NCBI GenBank assembly: GCA_963921825.1
Contig: OY997588.1
Span: 65,554,617 to 65,618,616 of the forward strand
Direction: 5' to 3'
DNA: 64,000 nt
Source of the DNA: Erodium maritimum
Taxonomy: Eukaryota > Streptophyta > Magnoliopsida > Geraniales > Geraniaceae
Shown here: piece by piece, positions 1 through 9,550 of the stretch
Layout: the number at the start of each line of letters is the position of its first letter
How positions within the stretch are numbered: position 1 is the first letter of the stretch
Notes under the pieces: model-generated
Databases searched by the model: none
What the model was told of the DNA's origin: nothing
Seen by the model: only the letters and a program-made list of their open reading frames with translations
Position numbers and translations under genes: made by a program

Positions 1-122
1 ATGGGATTTCTACGTGTCGGTGGTGGCTTTTCAATTCTTTTCATTCGATTTCTAAGGTCTTGAAGCTGAGTTTGAATGGCAGCTAGAATTTGAACTACGT
101 TTGCATCCCCTTGATCTTCCAT
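1..122 (-). pseudogene. Ty3/gypsy gag, N-terminal start (cut by window edge)
   Basis: An open frame starts with ATG at 122 and runs off the window at 1. It encodes about 40 residues beginning MEDQGDANVVQILAAIQ, acidic and helix-rich, as is usual at the start of plant Ty3/gypsy Gag. It lies directly downstream, on the minus strand, of an LTR (351-883) and a tRNA-Met-type primer-binding site (336-350), which is the expected place for gag. Only the start is visible, so whether the copy is intact cannot be judged. The family assignment is inferred from the integrase remnant next to it. Confidence 0.6.
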
Positions 123-335
123 CGCCTAGATTTTGATGTTTCTCACAGACAAAACAAATAAAGTACAAAAGAAAGTCGAAAAGGTATTGAACTTAAAATG
201 TTGAGATAACAAAGTAAGAACAAATGTAGACAGATTTGTTTTCAGTTCAAAGTTTTTTTTGAACTAAAACAGAAGCAAATAGATAAAAACGAAATTAAAG
301 CAACACAGATAGATAAGACCTGATTTGGAGTGTTT

Positions 336-350
336 AACTCTGATAACAAA
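336..350 (-). other. Primer-binding site of the gypsy element
   Basis: On the minus strand the sequence TTTGTTATCAGAGTT directly follows the LTR end. It is a slightly mutated form of the tRNA-iMet primer-binding site TGGTATCAGAGC. An identical copy lies at 2382-2396 next to the second LTR. Confidence 0.6.
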
Positions 351-883
351 TGATATAGGAACGTGCTGGTAAGATGAGAAAGAACCTTGTTGATAGGTTA
401 TGTAGGATAATAATGATAGGATGGAGAACCTTAGCTGGTCGCATAACACTCTCTAAGGAACCAATGGATGAAGATGGTATCAAAGATGGAGATACATCAA
501 CTGACCGTACAACACTCTTTTATGTATCTAAGTAACTAAAGAGATAGATGGGTGGATTGAATGACGTCACACAGATTATGGAAAGTTTGTGATAAGTCGA
601 AACACTAAAATTCAAGGATTCACACACATGAAGATTGAAATGCTTAAAATTCTTCCCAAAAGAAAACTCGAATTTTTATTTCATAAAACTTGCATTCTAC
701 ATGCTGAGAAGGGACTATATTAAATAGTCCAACAACAGGTGACCTTTCTAGGGTCGAAATTGATTACAAGAGACTCTAATTAATACTAAAATGACTCTTG
801 AGAAACTAAAGATTGGAAGTCTGCAAAATATCAAAAAATAACTCATTCATAACTTGAATTCAAATGCATACCTTGACTATTCA
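351..883 (-). repeat. Ty3/gypsy LTR, copy 1
   Basis: This 533-bp block begins TGATATAGG and ends ATTCA on the plus strand, so it has TG...CA ends. It recurs at 2397-2927 with scattered substitutions and small indels. On the minus strand a purine-rich tract (884-893) precedes it and a primer-binding site follows it, which defines it as an LTR. The homology between the two copies extends past the LTR into the leader on one side and the polyprotein tail on the other. Confidence 0.7.
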
Positions 884-2303
884 TCTCCCTTGAATGAATT
901 AAGTGGCTGATTTGTCTTTGGAAATGATGAACAAGTTAGCTTCATTAATTCCTTGAAGTAGAGGAAAAAACAGATTTGTTGAAGTCTTGAATTGTTCTTG
1001 AATGTCTTCTTGATTTTCCTTGGTGATCACGTCTTCTTGAAGTTCCCCATGCTCGGTGAGTGTAATTAAGCTCTCCACTTGTTTGTTGAATTCTTCTCGT
1101 AAAGCTCTAGTACCTGACATTGTCTTTGGTGCTAGTCGCATGATAGGCATGCTGCTGATAGCTTATTTCTCGGTGTTGCTGATAGCTTCGATGTCCTTAT
1201 CATCCCCTCCTTCTTGACAAGTTCTGACCTCAGAACTGTTTCATCTGCATGATAGGGTGCCAAATCAGTAATATTGAAAGTTGGAGAAATGTTTAACTCA
1301 CCTGGAAGCTCAAGCTTGTAAGCGTTGTTGTTGATTTTCTCTAGCACCCGAAATGGTCCATCTCCTCTTGGCGGCAGCTTGGATTTCCTCTAGTTTGAAA
1401 ACATTTCCTTTCTCATGTGAACCCACACCAAGTCTCCCGGTTTAAAGCTGATATCTTTTCGATGTTTATCTGGTTGTTGCTTGTATTTCTCGATCCTTTT
1501 CTCCAAATTGTCCTTGACCTTTTGGTGAAGCTTCTTGATAAAATCTGCTATGATTTCTCTTTGACTAGAAATAACACCTGAAGGCAAAGATACAAGATCT
1601 AATGGAGTAGTAGGGTTGAAGCCATACACAATTTCAAAAGGAGAGAATTTAGTGGCAGAATGTTTGGCATGATTGTAAGAAAACTCAATAAAAGGTAGAC
1701 AAGATAACCAATTCTATAAGTTCTTACCCACCGTGGATCTCAACAAGGTTGATAGGGTCCGGTTTACTACCTCATTTTGGACATCTATTTGAGGGTGACA
1801 TGTAGTTGAGAAAAGCAACTAAGTTCCCAATTTTCTCTTCAAAAAATGGGCTAGAAATTTGGTATTTCGATCTAATATAATAGTCCTTGGAAATCCATGT
1901 AAATGCACTACTTCTTTGAAAAAGAGATCATCGATTTGAGTAGCTTCATTAGTTTTTTTTGCATGGAATGAAGTGAGCCATCTTGGAAAATCTATCCACA
2001 ACTACAAAAATGGAGTCCTTGTGGTGGATCTTTGACAGACCTAGAACAAAATCCATAGAAATTATCTACCCACGGTAGGTTAGGAATATGCAAAGACATA
2101 TATGAACCATTAGGAGGTGACCTGGATCTTGCCTTTAAGCAAGTGATGTATTTGGCACAGAACCTCTCCTCATCTCTCTTTAAGCGCGACTAAAAGAAAT
2201 TATCCATAAGGACACTTAGATTTTTGTCTCGACCAAAGTGTCCCATAAGCCCTCCTCCATGTGCTTCTCGGATTAGTAAATCTCTCATGGAACCTTCTGT
2301 TTA
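884..2303 (-). pseudogene. Ty3/gypsy integrase and polyprotein 3' end, degenerate
   Basis: Broken minus-strand frames read, in order, as the His-Cys zinc-binding region (about 2290-2130, with [10 protein letters not shown]), part of the integrase core (about 2000-1820, with [15 protein letters not shown]), the integrase C-terminal region (1629-1390, with YGFNPTTPLDL and FKPGDLVWVHMRKE) and the chromodomain-like tail (1347-1195, with INNNAYKLELPGE and FNITDLAPY). The tail frame 1150-899 runs to the polypurine tract. This order and these motifs are typical of plant chromovirus-type Ty3/gypsy integrase. Protease, reverse transcriptase and RNase H are absent: at about 2303 the zinc-binding region joins the leader of the next LTR. 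The integrase is broken by several stops and frame changes and cannot be functional. Confidence 0.75.
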
Positions 2304-2396
2304 TTTGAACTAAAACAGAAGCAAATAGATAAAAAAGAAATTAAACCAAAATGGATAGATAAGACCTGATTTGGAGTGTTTAACTCTGATAACAAA

Positions 2397-2927
2397 TGAT
2401 ATAGGAACGTGCTGGTAGGATGAGAAAGAACCTTGTTGATAGGTTATGTAGGATAGTGATGATAGGATGGAGAACATTAGCTGGCTGCACAAAACTCTCT
2501 GAGGAACCAATGGATGAAGATGGTATCAAAGATGGAGATACTTCAACTGACCGTACAACACTCTTTGATGTATCTAAGTAACTAAGGAGATAGATGGGTG
2601 GACTGAATGACGTCACACAGATTATGGAAAGTTTGTGATAAGCCGAAACACTAAAATTCAAGGATTCACACACATGAAGATTGAAATGCTTAAAGTTCTT
2701 TCCAGAAGAAAACTCGAACTTTTATTTCGTAAAGGTTGCATTCTACATGCTGAGAATGAACTTTATTAAATAGTCCAGCAGCATGTGACCTTCTAGGGTC
2801 GAAATTGATTACAAGAGACTCTAATTAATACTCAAATGACAATTGAGAAACTAAAGGTTGGAAATCTGCAAAACAACAAAAATAGCTCATTAATAATCTT
2901 AATTCAAATGCATACCCTGGCTATTCA
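2397..2927 (-). repeat. Ty3/gypsy LTR, copy 2
   Basis: Second copy of the 351-883 LTR, 531 bp, with the same TG...CA ends. A primer-binding site (2382-2396) and leader (2304-2381) lie on its lower side, and a polypurine tract (about 2928-2937) and polyprotein tail on its upper side. The leader joins directly to an integrase fragment, showing an internal deletion of gag, protease and reverse transcriptase. Confidence 0.7.
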
Positions 2928-3089
2928 TCTCCCTTGAATGAATTAATTAACTGATCTGTCTGTGGAAATGATGAACAAGTTGGCTTCATTAATTCCTTGA
3001 AGTAGAGGAAAAAACAGATTTCTTGAAGTCTTGAATTGTTCTTGAATGTCTTCTTGATTTTCCTTGGAGATCACGTCTTATTGGAGTTC
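2928..3089 (-). pseudogene. Gypsy polyprotein tail, part split off by copia insertion
   Basis: This segment matches 884-1046 and ends with the 5-bp target site agttc (3085-3089) of the copia element. Its continuation resumes at 8148. Confidence 0.65.
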
Positions 3090-3228
3090 TATTGGAGAAT
3101 AATTTCCTGATCTTCTCATTAACTCAATAACGTATAAATACAAGTATTTGGCCTGATTTAAATACAGGATAAACGTTATCAGTAATACAAAATACAAATG
3201 GGTATATTGAGTATATCGTTATCTAACA
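3090..3228 (-). repeat. Copia 3' LTR (139 bp)
   Basis: Matches 8009-8147 over its full length with about 6 substitutions. The plus-strand end begins TATTGG instead of TGTTGG, so the terminal TG is mutated here. It contains the A/T-rich TATAAATA-like stretch also present in the other LTR. Confidence 0.92.
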
Positions 3229-3240
3229 CTCCCCCTCAGT
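3229..3240 (-). other. Copia polypurine tract
   Basis: On the minus strand ACTGAGGGGGAG lies immediately upstream of the 3' LTR, the position and composition of a copia plus-strand primer. Confidence 0.85.
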
Positions 3241-3263
3241 CTGAACAGGAGGAGGCAAGACGT

Positions 3264-4721
3264 TCAGACTGGCCCTAAAATCGGAGAAGAGAACATGCGG
3301 GAGTCCCTTCGTAAAGATGTCGGCAATCTGTGATCTGGAGGGAATGTGGAGAACCCGAACATGGCCTTTTGCAACCTTTTCCCGGACAAAATGGATATCG
3401 AGCTCAATATGCTCGTGTGTTGATGCTGAACCAGATTACCAGAGAGGTAAATGGCACTCACATTGTCACAATACACCAAGGTGGCTCGAGACACAGGACA
3501 ATGGAGTTCCAAGAGCAAGGTCTGAAGCCAGCAGGATTCAGAGACGACATTAGCAATGCTCCGATATTCAGCCTTTGTGCTCGATCGAGAGATAGTGGGT
3601 TTTCGCTTGGAGGACCAGGAAATGAGATTGTCACCCAGAAAAACACAATAACCAGATGTGGACCACCGAGTGTCAGGACAACCAGCCCAATCAGCATCAA
3701 TGTAAGTAACTAGCTCCGAGTTACTGGAAGCATAAAGATGAAGGCCTAAGTGGAGCGTCCCTTGAAGATACCGAATAATGCGCTTGAGAGCAGCTATATG
3801 AGAATCATGCGGATCATGCATGTGTAGGCAAATATGCTGAACCGCATAAGAGATGTCTGGTCTGGTGAACGTGAGATACTGCAATGCACCGACAAGACTG
3901 CGATATAGAGTTGGGTTGGCATAAGGAGCGCCAGACACCCCACTCAATTTTGCCTTTGTATCAAATGGAGTAGCGGACGACGAACATGAGCTCATGCCAA
4001 CACGGTGAACGATCTCCTCAGCATATTTCCGTTGGGAAAGAAACATGCCTGCTGAATGTCTAGCAACGGCAATACCTAGAAAAAATGACAAGGGTCCAAG
4101 ATCCTTCATGGCGAACTCAGAATCAAGCTGAGACATGATAGAGAGACGCAGAGTATGACTCGAAGCTGTCAGAATAATATCATCCACATATAATAATAGA
4201 AATGTGGTATCAGAGCCTTGCTGATATATAAATAAGGAGTGGTCAGACTGACTGTGAGAGAATCCGATGGTGGAGACATAATCTTTAAAATGCTGATACC
4301 AGGCCCTCGATGCTTGCTTCAGACCGTAAAGCGAACGATTCAGCAGGCAGACATGATCGGGATGAGAGGTGCTACAAAAGCCAACATGCTGGTACATATA
4401 AACGGTCTCACTGAGATTGCCATGTAAAAAGGCATTCTTGACGTCCAGCTGGTGAATGGGCCAGGAACGGGAAACCGCTAGGCTGAGGACTGTCCGAATA
4501 GTGGCCGGCTTGACCACTTGGCTGAATGTCTTATCACAATCGACCCCAACCTGGTGCGAACGACCATCACCTACAAGACGAGCTTTATAACGCTCAAAAG
4601 AACCATCAGACATGTGTTTATGACGAAAGACCCACATTGACCGAATCACATTGGTATTAGCAGGACGAGGAATTAAATCCCATGTCTTATTTTTCATTAA
4701 AGCATTAAACTCGTCAAGCAT
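3264..4721 (-). pseudogene. Copia reverse transcriptase and RNase H
   Basis: A 485-codon open frame carries the copia-type reverse transcriptase (RVT_2) followed by RNase H. Visible motifs are KNKTWDLIPRP and YKARLVGDG near the start, QLDVKNAFLHGNL, SLYGLKQASRAWYQHF, the catalytic LLLYVDDIILTAS, DLGPLSFFLGI and RPDISYAV. The RNase H part has IDADWAGCPDTRWSTSGYC, SRSSTKAEYRS and YCDNVSAIYLS. The last 40 or so residues lose the usual KHIEID...ADILTK-like ending, so the C-terminus is probably frameshifted. The frame differs from the integrase frame upstream, so the original single polyprotein is broken. The ATG at 4721 is internal to the ancestral polyprotein. Confidence 0.92.
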
Positions 4722-5274
4722 TGCTAATTTCTAGTACGGATCGGATAAGGCGGGGTGGGAGATTTGGGTATAGGGGATGGGTCGATGGATGAGTAGAGGT
4801 TAAATAAAATTTTGGGTTTAGATATACCTGATCGGGCCCGAGTGACCATGTGATGAGAGGGAGCTGGTTGAGGGGCCAGGTGAGGATCAAGGGCCGAGAG
4901 GTGAGGGCCAGACTCAGGAGATGGTGCGGTTGATGCGGAGAGATCGGTTGAGGAACCGGGGATTAATGTGGATCAGATGGGCTGGGAAAAACTGACGATC
5001 CGGAAGGTGCTGGAGCAGGTGGACCATGAGTGGTGGTTGGGCAAGGTGGGCTCGGCACAACGGAGGAAATGAGATTGGGTCTGGATGGTGCAGCCGACGC
5101 AGAGGATGGAGGGTGGAACCAAGGTAGTTTGAGCAGAGGAGGTGGTTCATCAGCCAAAAATGAATAATCTACAGGTGAAACAGGAGAGGAAGAATATGGA
5201 AATATCGTTTCATCAAAAATAACATGTCTACAGAGAATGACCTTTTGTTGCTGAACGTCGAAGCATTTGTATCC
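4722..5274 (-). pseudogene. Copia inter-domain linker, frameshifted
   Basis: Between integrase and reverse transcriptase the minus strand encodes a proline/serine-rich low-complexity linker, usual for copia. It is readable in two overlapping frames (5157-4963 and 5150-4914), showing a frame change here. Confidence 0.6.
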
Positions 5275-6993
5275 TCAATGCTGTGAAGGAAATCCAAGAA
5301 AGACACTTGCCAATGATCGAGATTGCAATTTATTACGAGAAGTAGACGGGACAAGAGGGTAGCAAAGACAACCAAATGGGCGAAGATGAGAATAAGTAGG
5401 AGTACAAAGAAAAAGACATTGCGTGGGAGATGAAAAATTAAGAGTTTTGCAAGGAAGGATATTATGCAGATAAGTTTCCATATGAAGTGCATGATTCCAA
5501 AACGAAGGAGGGAGATGAGCATGTATAAGTAGAGTACAAACTATATTATTTACAGTTCTGATTTTTCGTTCTGCACGCCCATTTTGAGATGATGTATGGG
5601 GACAAAACAAACGAAAAATCATTCCTGTAGATATACAGAACTGATGAAAAGAAGAGTTGTCAAATTCTCTACCATTATCACATTGAAAACTTTTGATAGG
5701 ACGACCAAACTGAGTGCGAACATAATTAGCAAACATCGTAAATATTAAAAACACTTGAGATTTAGAACCTAAAAGAAATGTCCATAAAAAATTCGTGTAA
5801 TCATCAAGAAATAACAAATAATAACGATGCCCAGCAGAACTTAACACAGGGGTAGTCCATAAATCAGCATGAATAATGTCAAAAGGAGAATAAGTAGTGT
5901 TCAACGAAGTAGCAAAAGACAACTTAACATGTTTGCCAAACACACACGACTGACAAATATAAGGTTTAATGTTTGAGGAACAAGAAATTAAATGCTGATT
6001 TCTAAGAGAATGAAGAACCGGATCACCAGGATGACCCAGCCGAGAATGCCAAAGTTATGGAGATAACGCAGCTAGGGCCAAAGGAGAACCCAAAGACACA
6101 GATGATGTAACTGGATAGAGGTCACTGGAACTGTTGCATCTCAACGCTGGTCTGCCCGTCCGAAAATGCTTCATAGAAAAACCAAACGGGTCAAACTCAA
6201 CTGTAGAATTATTATCAGTGACAAAACGACATACCGACACTAGGTTTTTAACACTTTTTGGGGTATGTAAGACATTATTCAAGCGTAAAGTAGGATGAGA
6301 TGGGGTTAAGGAAGCATGAACAGAACCGGTAACAGGAATAATAGTACCATCACCAACAATAACCCGACGAGCAATGGTAGAATTAAAATAAGGTGTTAGA
6401 CTACCGGATGTGGAAGTCATATGAGAAGAAGCACCTGAGTCCATATACCAGTTGGGATCCGGCTGCTGTAGGGACATCGTATGCATAGCGCAGTCTATAT
6501 TTGTAGGGACGGTGGAGAAAGAATGTGCCTGATGATGAGCCTGAGGATGCTGACCCAAGACTCCCGGCTGATGTGCATTGCCCGAATTCGGCCTGGATTG
6601 TGGACGGGGAGCCGGCCCATTCCATGGCATGGACGGGTATGGGCAAGGAGGCCCAACCCAGGAGTGGCTAGTCCAATATGGCGGTGGTTGCCAAGGAGAC
6701 CAAGAGGAGTTGGATGGAGGACCGTGATGCTGTTGGCTGGTGCGAGACTGAGAAGAAGGCCGACCACCTCGGAAATTAGCCCAACCACGCCCACGGCGAT
6801 TACCGGAGGCACGATTAGTGGAACCACAATGAGAAGTATCAGCAGCTGCTTTAGTCCCAGACTTCGAGTCATCAGAACCAGTAGAGGCAACAAGGGCCGA
6901 TGACGAGGCACCTTGGGCAGCTTGCTTCTGTTTTCTCGTCTCCTCCATGATTAACCTTGACCTAGCATCATAAAAAGAGGCAAGGGATTGCAT
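5275..6993 (-). pseudogene. Copia Gag C-terminus, protease and integrase
   Basis: One frame runs from 6993 to 5275, interrupted by a stop at 6055-6057. In order it has a Gly/Arg/Ser-rich Gag tail (RRGRGWANFRGGRP), the aspartic protease motif WYMDSGASSHMT, the pre-integrase zinc-binding sequence LWHSRLGHPGDP...CQSC just after the stop, and the integrase core. The core shows IHADLWTTP, LFLDDYTNFLWTF, FQCDNGREFDN and PHTSSQNGRAERKIRT, giving the D, D and E catalytic positions. The frame ends with a stop in the usual GFPSQH sequence at 5275-5277. No CCHC zinc knuckle is visible in the Gag tail, which is unusual for the family. Confidence 0.9.
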
Positions 6994-7796
6994 TTTTGAA
7001 GCAATGTGGCAATTACATCATACGCATCAGACAAACCAGTGACCAATTGCAATACCATCCGATTATAAGAGACCGGCGCACCCACATTTGAAAGCTGATC
7101 AGACAGAGTTTTAAGTTGCTGACAATATGCAGATACATTTGGAAAATCATCTAACTTTGTAGTAGAGAATTGATGTTCAAGATATACTGCATGAGAGTGC
7201 TTATTGTCTTGAAAAATATTACGTAATGACACCCAAGCATATGCAGCAGTAGAATCGGGTGCAATTATAGTTTGAAGCAAGTCAGATGATATAGTATCGT
7301 AAATCCACTGTAGAACCACAGCGTCAAGTTGTTGCCAAAGAGCTTCACTTACAGGAGGTTGGGTCTGATCCGTGTGGGTAGACACAGCAACAGTGCTGTC
7401 GAGACCAAATTGGTCGGAGCCGTCCATGCCGGTGAGAAGAGAAACAGCAGCTTTGTCCTTGCCGGAATGAGCAGAAGCATCCGGAGCAGCGGGAGGATCT
7501 GCAGCTGCGTCTTTGGCTGATGCAGAATCAGCACCTGCGTCCTCGTCCAGGTGAGGAGCAACGTCTGACATGACTTCAGAAGAGGTGGACCGAGCAGAAG
7601 TAGTGATGGAGAAGCCCCCGGCCGGTGAGATTGAGACGTCGGGAAGGATGTGGTGCAATACGTCATGAACCTTGCAGTGGATCTTAAACAATTCAGCCCA
7701 CGTGTTGTATTGTCCCTTGTCCATTTCGAGAATGATGGGCACAGAGTTGCGGATGTTGTGCACAAGGAGGGCTGGATGAAGTCGAGAGTCGGCCAT
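6951..7796 (-). pseudogene. Copia Gag (UBN2-type)
   Basis: The frame starts at 7796 with MADSRLHPALLVHNIRN, followed by the typical plant copia Gag sequence LEMDKGQYNTWAELFKIH and, further on, EALWQQLDAVVLQWIYDTIS and HAVYLEHQFSTTKLDDF. The frame ends at 6951 out of phase with the protease frame: the same DNA near 6965-6990 reads NPLPLF in this frame and SFYDARSRL in the other, so a one-base indel separates them. An Asp/Ala-rich insert (about residues 70-130) interrupts the domain and is not usual. The start codon is supported by its position about 210 bp after the 5' LTR. Confidence 0.88.
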
Positions 7797-7996
7797 TGAT
7801 GCAGACGAGATCGCAGAAGGCTGGAGCAGAGAGATCGCAGAATCGTGTTCTGCAGGGGTGTGCGCAGAAAAGGATAAAATAGAAAGAATAGGGCAAATAG
7901 GAGGAAACAGAATCGTGTTCTGCAGTGGTGTGCGCAGAAAAGGAAAATAGAAAGAATAGGGTTGCGGGAAAAATAGGGTTATTGGATCAAATTAGG

Positions 7997-8008
7997 ATTC
8001 TGATACCA
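7997..8008 (-). other. Copia primer-binding site
   Basis: On the minus strand TGGTATCAGAAT directly abuts the 5' LTR, matching the tRNA-iMet primer-binding site used by most plant copia elements. Confidence 0.9.
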
Positions 8009-8147
8009 TGTTGGAGAATGGTTTCCTGATCTTCTCATTAACTCAATAATGTATAAATACAAGTATTTGGCTTGATTTAAATACAGAATAAACGTTATCA
8101 GTAATACAAAATACAAATGGGTATATTGAGTATATCGTTATCTAACA
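8009..8147 (-). repeat. Copia 5' LTR (139 bp)
   Basis: Begins TGTTGG and ends TAACA on the plus strand, so the terminal TG...CA is intact. It is the partner of 3090-3228. Confidence 0.92.
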
Positions 8148-8300
8148 AGTTCCCCATGCTCGATGACTGTAATTAAGCTCTCCACTTGTTTGTTTAATTC
8201 TTCTTGTAAAGCTCTAGTACCCGACCTTGTCCTTGGTGCTAGTCGCATGATAGACATGTTGATGGTAGCTTCTTTCTCGTTGTTGCTGATAGCTTCGATG
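8148..8300 (-). pseudogene. Gypsy polyprotein tail, continuation after copia
   Basis: Matches 1041-1191 and continues the segment that stops at 3089. Similarity ends at about 8300, where unrelated sequence begins. Confidence 0.65.
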
Positions 8301-8849
8301 TACTAATTAAGTAGCGTCACCGATGTATGAAAAAAACAAACAACGTATCATACGACCCGGTCTGAAAGGGCGATGGGACTCTAAGGCAGAGGGAGGTGGG
8401 ACTCAGCGGTGGTGGGCGGTAGGGCTCGACAACGGAGGGAGACGGTCTCAACAAGACGGGGGAAGGCATGACCGACGGGGCTCGAGGGCGGCGAAACCTC
8501 AAACGAAGGTTTGGACGGTAGGGGGCTTAGACGACCACATGGTAGGCTGGGGCGGGGGGAAGGTCAAGGTTCGAGGGAGGTGAAGGGTAGGCAGGCATCC
8601 AACGAGAGTTGGTTCATACGAGGTCGCAGAAGAAGAGGAAAAGAAGGTGAGCCGGTCCGGCAGGTGGGCCGGTCCGTACGGGCTTCCGGGCTGGTCGCCT
8701 GGCCGGCATGCCAGCCGGTCCATGCTGGCTGCCGGACCGGACCAGCGAGCCCTTCCTGGTCCCGTACCAGGTTGGCCCGTGGTCCGTCCCGTAGCCGCGA
8801 CCGTTTCGCCCCTAACTGCCCGCCACGTCGATCCTAGGACACTCGCATC
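8301..8849. other. GC-rich stretch, unassigned
   Basis: No gene is recognised. 8640-8770 is built of inverted CCGGTCC/GGACCGG-type blocks. A similar palindromic, GC-rich stretch occurs in the leader of the second Tekay-type element (59370-59490), so this may be the diverged start of the leader that follows. Confidence 0.35.
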
Positions 8850-9550
8850 CTAACCGTCTCTTGGCGACCTACACACTTTTGCGTCGCAGACATTTAACCA
8901 CCAAAAATGACCAAACACGTACCACAAAACCCGACAAAACCACAAACACAAGCCAAACCGGCCAAACACCCATAACAACAACAACGACGACACCCGCCCA
9001 CCAGGCCAACCAAAGTCAAACAGCGCCCACCGGGCCAACCAACAACAATCACAATACGCCCACAGGGCCAAACGAAGTCAAACACAAACGCCCACGTCGT
9101 CACACAAAATCAAGACACGCCCACCGGGCCAATCAAAGTCAAGCAAAAACGCCCACGGCGTCAAACAACATCAAAACAATCAAATTTTTAAAGCTTTCCC
9201 CACTTCATTTTTAAAACCTCATACTTGACATCACGCAGTTACAACCCGGTCCAGGCGTCCCCGAACTACGTTGTACCGACTTGATATCAGCACCGTCACG
9301 TTCGACTACAGGAGCGCTCCTGAGTCGACCCGCGACAGCTTAAAAACATTTCACGCATCAACAACAATCAGCAAGCCAGCAAGAAAACACTGCACGTACA
9401 CACAAACACAAGCAGGACTCACAACACAACGGGTCTACACACGGTTCCCGACCTGCGTACCCAACGTACGACGGGACTCTACCGACTCGACTCTCCCCAC
9501 CTAATTGACATACAGTCCGAGGTGTGAAACCTCGAGCTCTGATACCAAGT
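8850..9550 (-). mobile_element. Tekay/Del-type leader with primer-binding site
   Basis: From about 9200 to 9550 this matches 59880-60241, the leader of the more complete element downstream. On the minus strand TTGGTATCAGAGC (9536-9548) is a tRNA-Met primer-binding site two bases from the LTR. 8990-9170 carries short tandem units around CCCACCGGGCCAA, as in the other leader. The element ends here, so gag and pol are missing. Confidence 0.75.

Larger units (their letters stand above)
3090..8147 (-). mobile_element. Ty1/copia retrotransposon, structurally complete, inactivated
   Basis: A 5058-bp element is bounded by a perfect 5-bp target-site duplication, agttc, at 3085-3089 and 8148-8152. Two 139-bp LTRs flank the interior. 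On the minus strand the order is 5' LTR, primer-binding site, gag, protease, integrase, reverse transcriptase/RNase H, polypurine tract and 3' LTR; integrase before reverse transcriptase marks Ty1/copia. The LTRs differ at about 6 of 139 positions, all transitions, so the insertion is not recent. The coding region has at least two in-frame stops (6055-6057 and 5275-5277) and at least two frame changes (near 6975 and near 5155). It sits inside the polyprotein tail next to gypsy LTR copy 2, a clear nested insertion. Confidence 0.93.

Noticed and set aside
3317..3713. Plus-strand open frames opposite the copia reverse transcriptase
   Set aside because: They overlap the RNase H coding region on the other strand and have no domain; shadow frames.
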